This document shows positions 31,720 to 35,277 of a DNA stretch of 35,277 nt, in pieces. Position numbers and translations under genes: made by a program. A model generated the notes under the pieces. That model was not told the origin of the DNA and searched no databases. It was given only the letters and a program-made list of their open reading frames with translations. Source of the stretch: Nitrososphaerota archaeon (GTDB taxonomy: Archaea; Thermoproteota; Nitrososphaeria; Nitrososphaerales; JAAOZN01); the NCBI GenBank assembly GCA_011605775.1, contig JAAOZN010000068.1, positions 1 through 35,277 of the forward strand. Direction: 5' to 3'. Within the stretch, counting starts at the first letter, position 1. Each line of letters opens with the position of its first letter.

Positions 31720-31890
31720 ATGAGGGTTGAGCGACGTTTCTGCGACCGCTGCCTAATCAGAACCGAGCATGAGGTCATTAAGGAACCTGAAATGCCTACT
31801 CGAAAGGCGAAAGCTAAGTATAGGTGTAAGGTCTGCGGCAGAGAACGTTGGCTGACCCCCCTTCGACCTAGCTCAGAAATAAGTTACTAA
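31720..31890 (+). CDS. 56-residue zinc ribbon protein
   Basis: A small open frame from an ATG with a TATA element ACATATATC at about 31688-31696. The product starts MRVERRFCDRCLIRTEHEVI and has two CxxC pairs, CDRC (8-11) and CKVC (36-39), the second followed by GRERWLTPLRPSSEI. This is a typical compact zinc ribbon, perhaps RNA- or protein-binding. I know no specific family name. It is divergent from the coiled-coil operon and precedes the antiporter gene by 90 bp. Confidence 0.7.
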   Translation: MRVERRFCDRCLIRTEHEVIKEPEMPTRKAKAKYRCKVCGRERWLTPLRPSSEISY

Positions 31891-31979
31891 CCATAAATCC
31901 CCTATCTAAGCTCAGCAGTAGAGCAAAACTCTTTGACAAACCCCTTCATAACATCGCATACCAGCTAGAGCGAGCAAAG

Positions 31980-33728
31980 ATGCTACCCCTAGTCTTCGGG
32001 TTAGTAGCGATCATAATCTTCTTCGCCTTCATAAGCGGGTATGCTTCACGAAGAACAGGGTTACCCGAGATAATCTTCCTCATGCTCCTAGGGGTCTTGG
32101 TTGGGCCTGTGCTTCAACTAGTCAAGGTTGAGGATCTTGCGCCAATTTCACCCTTTGTAAGCTCTCTAGCAGTAACCCTAATCCTCTTTGACTCCGGGTT
32201 AAAGATGGATCTAGTCAACGCCATAAGAGAAAGCGGTAGAGCGATAGTGCTCGGTGTATTAGGGTTTGTCTTCTCGTTTCTAACGGTGGCCGCATATACA
32301 GTGCTTTTCTTAAACTTGGACCTCTTTTTCGGCCTTATAGTTGGTTGCGTGGTAGGCGGGACCAGTTCTATAATTGTAATCCCGATGCTTAATCGGCTGA
32401 GCGTAAATAGGCGGGTTGCAACGATACTAAGCCTAGAGAGCGTTGTTACAGATGTGCTAGTTATCGTCTGCGCCCTCGGCTTACTCAAGATCTGGACAGG
32501 TAGCCAAAGCGAGGGGTTGAACTTAGCGAAGAACCTCTTCGACAGCTTCGCCTTAGGAGGGGTAATAGGTGTAGCCGGAGGTTTGATCTGGCTTAAGATG
32601 CTCAACACCTTCACAGAGGACGACTACAACGGCATCCTAACTCTTGGGGTAATGCTTGGCTTATACAGCATCTCAGAACTGATGCAGGGTAGCGGAGCGA
32701 TAGCAGCACTAACCTTCGGCTTAATCTTAGGTAATGGTACACTAATCTCAAAGAAGCTTAAACTAAATCTGGACCGCCAGCTGGATCGAGTTAGCCTCGG
32801 TTTTCACGAGCAGATCACCTTCCTACTAAAGAGCGTGGTCTTTGTCTACTTAGGCATCATACTCTGCCTCATAAACCCAAGTAATTTCATCGTTGGAGTT
32901 GGTGCTGCGCTACTACTACTTTTAGCTAGGGCTGCTGCTGTCTACATATCGAGCCTAGGCGACCCGATTCTAAGTTTAGATCGAAGAATAATGATCTTCC
33001 TATTGCCAAGAGGGCTTACTGCCGCAGCGGTAGCCCAGCTCGTAGCAGCTCAGGGCTTACCTAACCTCCAGACCTTCAACGACATCTACATCTCCGTAAT
33101 CCTAACAACGATAATCATAACGATAGCTGGAACACGGCTGCCCAACATCAGAATACCCTTTACTCCACGCCTAAAAGTTGGTTTACCTACAAAAATACGA
33201 AAAGTCGCTGAGGAAGAGGTCTATAAAGAAAAGAAGATAGTAGATCGCTTCGAAGACGAAGATGAACAGCACTACAGACTAAGACAACAAGCAGCAGTCT
33301 GCTTACTCAACGATAAAAAGCTAGGTCTACTCTTAGCAGAAGCGCCCAAGTCTTGGAGCTTTCGACCAGACTTGTATCTAAAACACCCCAGCTGTGCGGT
33401 TGCTATAGAGGTGTTAACAAGTAATCAGCCGCCTAACGAAAAGAAGATCGTATCTGAGATAAACAGCCTTGTTGAAAGATACGCATCGATCGATTTTGAG
33501 GGGATTTTAAAGTTCGTTTTAGATGATCTGACCGTTTTACGCAATTTAAGGGCGCTGCACCTCTTAAATAGGTACTACGAACTAACCGAGGTCACGAGAG
33601 GCTTCAAAATCACGTTAGAAGCCTTCGACCCAAATAAGAAGAGGCTTATCCCAGTCAATGAGATAGTGAAATGCGTTACTAAGAGAAGCCAACCACTCTT
33701 CAAAACGCAAGCAGCCCACAGGTCCTAG
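31980..33728 (+). CDS. Cation/proton antiporter with an unusual cytoplasmic C-terminal domain
   Basis: A 582-residue protein. Residues 1-395 are a CPA-type Na+(K+)/H+ antiporter with about 12 membrane helices: GYASRRTGLPEIIFLMLLGV, LILFDSGLKMDL, GGTSSIIVIPMLNRLS, the central SLESVVTDVLVIV with the ion-binding Asp, and MIFLLPRGLTAAAVAQLV. The soluble tail (about 415-582) is not a TrkA-N or universal-stress domain. It contains WSFRPDLYLKHPSCAVAIEV (about 459-478), which resembles the beta-strand pattern of a PD-(D/E)xK fold but lacks the catalytic Lys. Its role may be regulatory. It stands alone, without a partner subunit. Confidence 0.85.
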   Translation: MLPLVFGLVAIIIFFAFISGYASRRTGLPEIIFLMLLGVLVGPVLQLVKVEDLAPISPFVSSLAVTLILFDSGLKMDLVNAIRESGRAIVLGVLGFVFSFLTVAAYTVLFLNLDLFFGLIVGCVVGGTSSIIVIPMLNRLSVNRRVATILSLESVVTDVLVIVCALGLLKIWTGSQSEGLNLAKNLFDSFALGGVIGVAGGLIWLKMLNTFTEDDYNGILTLGVMLGLYSISELMQGSGAIAALTFGLILGNGTLISKKLKLNLDRQLDRVSLGFHEQITFLLKSVVFVYLGIILCLINPSNFIVGVGAALLLLLARAAAVYISSLGDPILSLDRRIMIFLLPRGLTAAAVAQLVAAQGLPNLQTFNDIYISVILTTIIITIAGTRLPNIRIPFTPRLKVGLPTKIRKVAEEEVYKEKKIVDRFEDEDEQHYRLRQQAAVCLLNDKKLGLLLAEAPKSWSFRPDLYLKHPSCAVAIEVLTSNQPPNEKKIVSEINSLVERYASIDFEGILKFVLDDLTVLRNLRALHLLNRYYELTEVTRGFKITLEAFDPNKKRLIPVNEIVKCVTKRSQPLFKTQAAHRS

Positions 33729-33795
33729 AGTAGAGAAGGCAAAGGATGTAAAAATGAAGCACATTTTCTGAGTAAGGAAACAAGCTTTTTTCTAT

Positions 33796-33817
33796 CAACA
33801 TATCTTTTTATATGTTG
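33796..33817 (+). promoter_or_regulatory. Reverse gyrase promoter with dyad over the TATA box
   Basis: CAACATAT (33796-33803) and ATATGTTG (33810-33817) form an exact 8-bp inverted repeat around CTTTTT. The right arm overlaps the likely TATA element TTTTTATATG (33805-33814). Initiation is predicted near 33836, giving a leader of about 18 nt to the ATG at 33854. A protein bound to the dyad could control transcription; a hairpin is the alternative. Confidence 0.5.
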
Positions 33818-33853
33818 AGGCTATTCCAAAGTTGCGTATGTGCGGGATGAGTG

Positions 33854-35277
33854 ATGTGGGTTAATTACCACGGTTTATGCGTGAACTGTGAAGGAGTAAT
33901 ATCTAACGATAGGCTTCTCAAGCTCGGTGTTTGTGAAAAATGTCTTGATAGGGTTGACGGCGTTAGAAGCTGGTCTCACCTCTTAAAGCTTCTAAAGGAC
34001 AGGGGTAAGCTCTATTTCGCCGAAGACCTCTTCAAGTTTCACGAAAGGTTTAGGGACTTTTCCCTATTCTTTAGAAGGGTTGTCGGGCAGAGAATGTGGT
34101 CTCTTCAAGAAACTTGGGCTAGAAGAATTCTACTGAACAGCAACTTCTCCATAGTAGCACCAACAGGCGTTGGCAAAACAGTTCTCGGAACCGTTTCTGC
34201 CCTTTATTCCGCGGTGAATGGGCAGAAGAGCTACATAATATTGCCAACAGCACTACTTGTGCAGCAAGTTGTGGAAAGGATAGACACCTATATGCAGAAG
34301 ATCGGTGTTAAGGTGAGAAGGCTATTTTATCACGCAGGCTTGGATGAAGCTGAGCGAAAGGAAGTTCTGGAGAAGGTGGCGAAAGGCGAATTCGACATCT
34401 TAGTGACTACGGAAAGGTTTTTGATAAACCATTTTGAGGCTTTAGAAGGCAAGGTTTTTGACTACGTTTTTGTGGACGATGTGGACTCCTTTCTGAAGTC
34501 GCCACACAACATAGACAAGATCATGGCGATCCTCGGATTTGATAATGAAGTAATAGATTCAGCCTTTCAGATCATAGAACTACAAAGGGAGGCGAGCCGA
34601 CTAAGAAGGATGGGAAAACAGCCTACAGAAGTTTTGGAGAAGATAAGGGATCTGAGAAGCAAAATCGAAGACTACAAACATCAAAACAGAATAGGCCTAC
34701 TCGTGGTTTCAGGTGCGACGGTAAAAGCGAAGAGGACAAAGAGGATAAAGCTCTTCGAGGAGCTACTCAACTTCCAGATAGGCTTCAAACCCGAATTTCT
34801 CAGAAACATAAAGGACTATTACTTAACGACAGAAAACCAAGTCGAACAGCAGGTTTTATCCATCTTAAACAAATTCGGCGGCGGATGCTTAGTCTTCGTC
34901 CCATCAGCACTCGGCAAGGACTACGCCGTTAAACTTGGCGAATTCTTAAACGCAAATGGTGTGCGAGCCTACGTTTACACGAAGATGGATGAGGAAATGA
35001 TTCTCAGCTTTGAAAGAGGCGAGTATGACGCCCTAATAGGGGTTGCGAGTTTTAGAAGCCCGCTTGCGAGGGGCATAGACCTTCCAGAAAGAATCCGCTA
35101 CGTAGTCTTTGCTGGGGTCCCGAGGATGGAGGTTAGGCTGAGCTGGGATGAATATAGCCCTGTGAAGCTCCTAACACTCATCAAAAACATCAGAGAGTTT
35201 CTTGAACCACCAATGCAGGAAAAGGCTAGCCGAATAATCGAGACGCTGCGTAGAACTCTACCTATAAACAAACATAC
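33854..35277 (+). CDS. rgy: Reverse gyrase, N-terminal part cut by the window edge
   Basis: The first 474 codons of reverse gyrase are present, and the gene runs off the right edge without a stop. The N-terminal zinc finger is CVNC...CEKC; the helicase-like half has Walker A in APTGVGKTVLG, motif II VDDVDSF and LLVVSGATVKAKR, and the second RecA-like lobe includes GGGCLVFVPSALG and ASFRSPLARGIDLPERIRY. The topoisomerase half lies outside the window. Reverse gyrase introduces positive supercoils with ATP and is characteristic of organisms growing above about 60-70 degrees C. The ATG at 33854 is chosen by the zinc finger following within eight codons. Confidence 0.92.
   Translation, partial: MWVNYHGLCVNCEGVISNDRLLKLGVCEKCLDRVDGVRSWSHLLKLLKDRGKLYFAEDLFKFHERFRDFSLFFRRVVGQRMWSLQETWARRILLNSNFSIVAPTGVGKTVLGTVSALYSAVNGQKSYIILPTALLVQQVVERIDTYMQKIGVKVRRLFYHAGLDEAERKEVLEKVAKGEFDILVTTERFLINHFEALEGKVFDYVFVDDVDSFLKSPHNIDKIMAILGFDNEVIDSAFQIIELQREASRLRRMGKQPTEVLEKIRDLRSKIEDYKHQNRIGLLVVSGATVKAKRTKRIKLFEELLNFQIGFKPEFLRNIKDYYLTTENQVEQQVLSILNKFGGGCLVFVPSALGKDYAVKLGEFLNANGVRAYVYTKMDEEMILSFERGEYDALIGVASFRSPLARGIDLPERIRYVVFAGVPRMEVRLSWDEYSPVKLLTLIKNIREFLEPPMQEKASRIIETLRRTLPINKH

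Noticed and set aside
1-35277. CRISPR array
   Set aside because: No regularly spaced direct repeats of 24-37 bp and no cas genes were seen.

Overview
The window reads as a chromosomal segment of a thermophilic archaeon. Evidence: an N-terminal part of reverse gyrase at the right edge, archaeal-type AlaRS and LeuRS, ribosomal protein S17e, a KEOPS Cgi121 subunit, the archaeal bifunctional FBP aldolase/phosphatase, TATA-box promoters, and a tRNA-Leu gene whose length and loop are explained only by introns. The gene content fits the TACK side of the archaea (Nitrososphaeria/Aigarchaeota-like), but this is inference from gene content and not a phylogeny.

Region 1 (1-1300) is decayed DNA: nested inverted repeats and a chimeric reading frame that joins the C-terminal part of a MenA/UbiA prenyltransferase to a truncated N6-adenine DNA methyltransferase.

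Region 2 (1258-10173) is a gas vesicle cluster and the main interest of the window. Plus-strand order is MEDS-PadR regulator, gvpF/L, gvpG, gvpH (Hsp20), a basic ORF in the gvpI slot, gvpJ, gvpK, gvpL, a gvpM-slot gene, gvpN, gvpO. On the minus strand are gvpA, a 54-residue gene in the gvpC slot, and a second MEDS-PadR regulator. The F-G-H-I-J-K-L-M order matches the haloarchaeal vac regions, but several parts are rebuilt: the gvpM-slot protein carries two GRAM/PH-like domains, the GvpJ-like protein ends in a zinc ribbon, one GvpF/L has an N-terminal duplicated domain, and the haloarchaeal GvpD/GvpE regulators are replaced by MEDS-PadR proteins. Five promoters share a dyad (best form TTCGAACTTCGAAA) centred 18-20 bp upstream of the TATA box. 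The second regulator is split by a frameshift at a run of eight G, and a nearby V4R sensor gene carries an in-frame run of eleven G near its start. Both suggest phase variation of buoyancy control.

Region 3 (10174-13990) is accessory: gene remnants, the V4R gene, a HEPN-MNT toxin-antitoxin pair, a DUF6092 gene with a nitroreductase, and a frameshifted mscL.

Region 4 (14021-19140) holds a large MMPL/RND exporter, a single-chain HepT-MntA fusion with a coupled 55-residue gene, and a MoaF-like gene.

Region 5 (19249-35277) is housekeeping: tRNA-Leu, a HemL-like aminomutase with a PPC-domain gene, FBP aldolase/phosphatase, Sua5 facing Cgi121 (both t6A tRNA modification), a MoaD-like protein, a SerK/ParB-like protein, S17e, a CDGSH protein, alaS-leuS, two coiled-coil genes, a small zinc ribbon protein, a cation/proton antiporter with an odd cytoplasmic tail, and the start of reverse gyrase.
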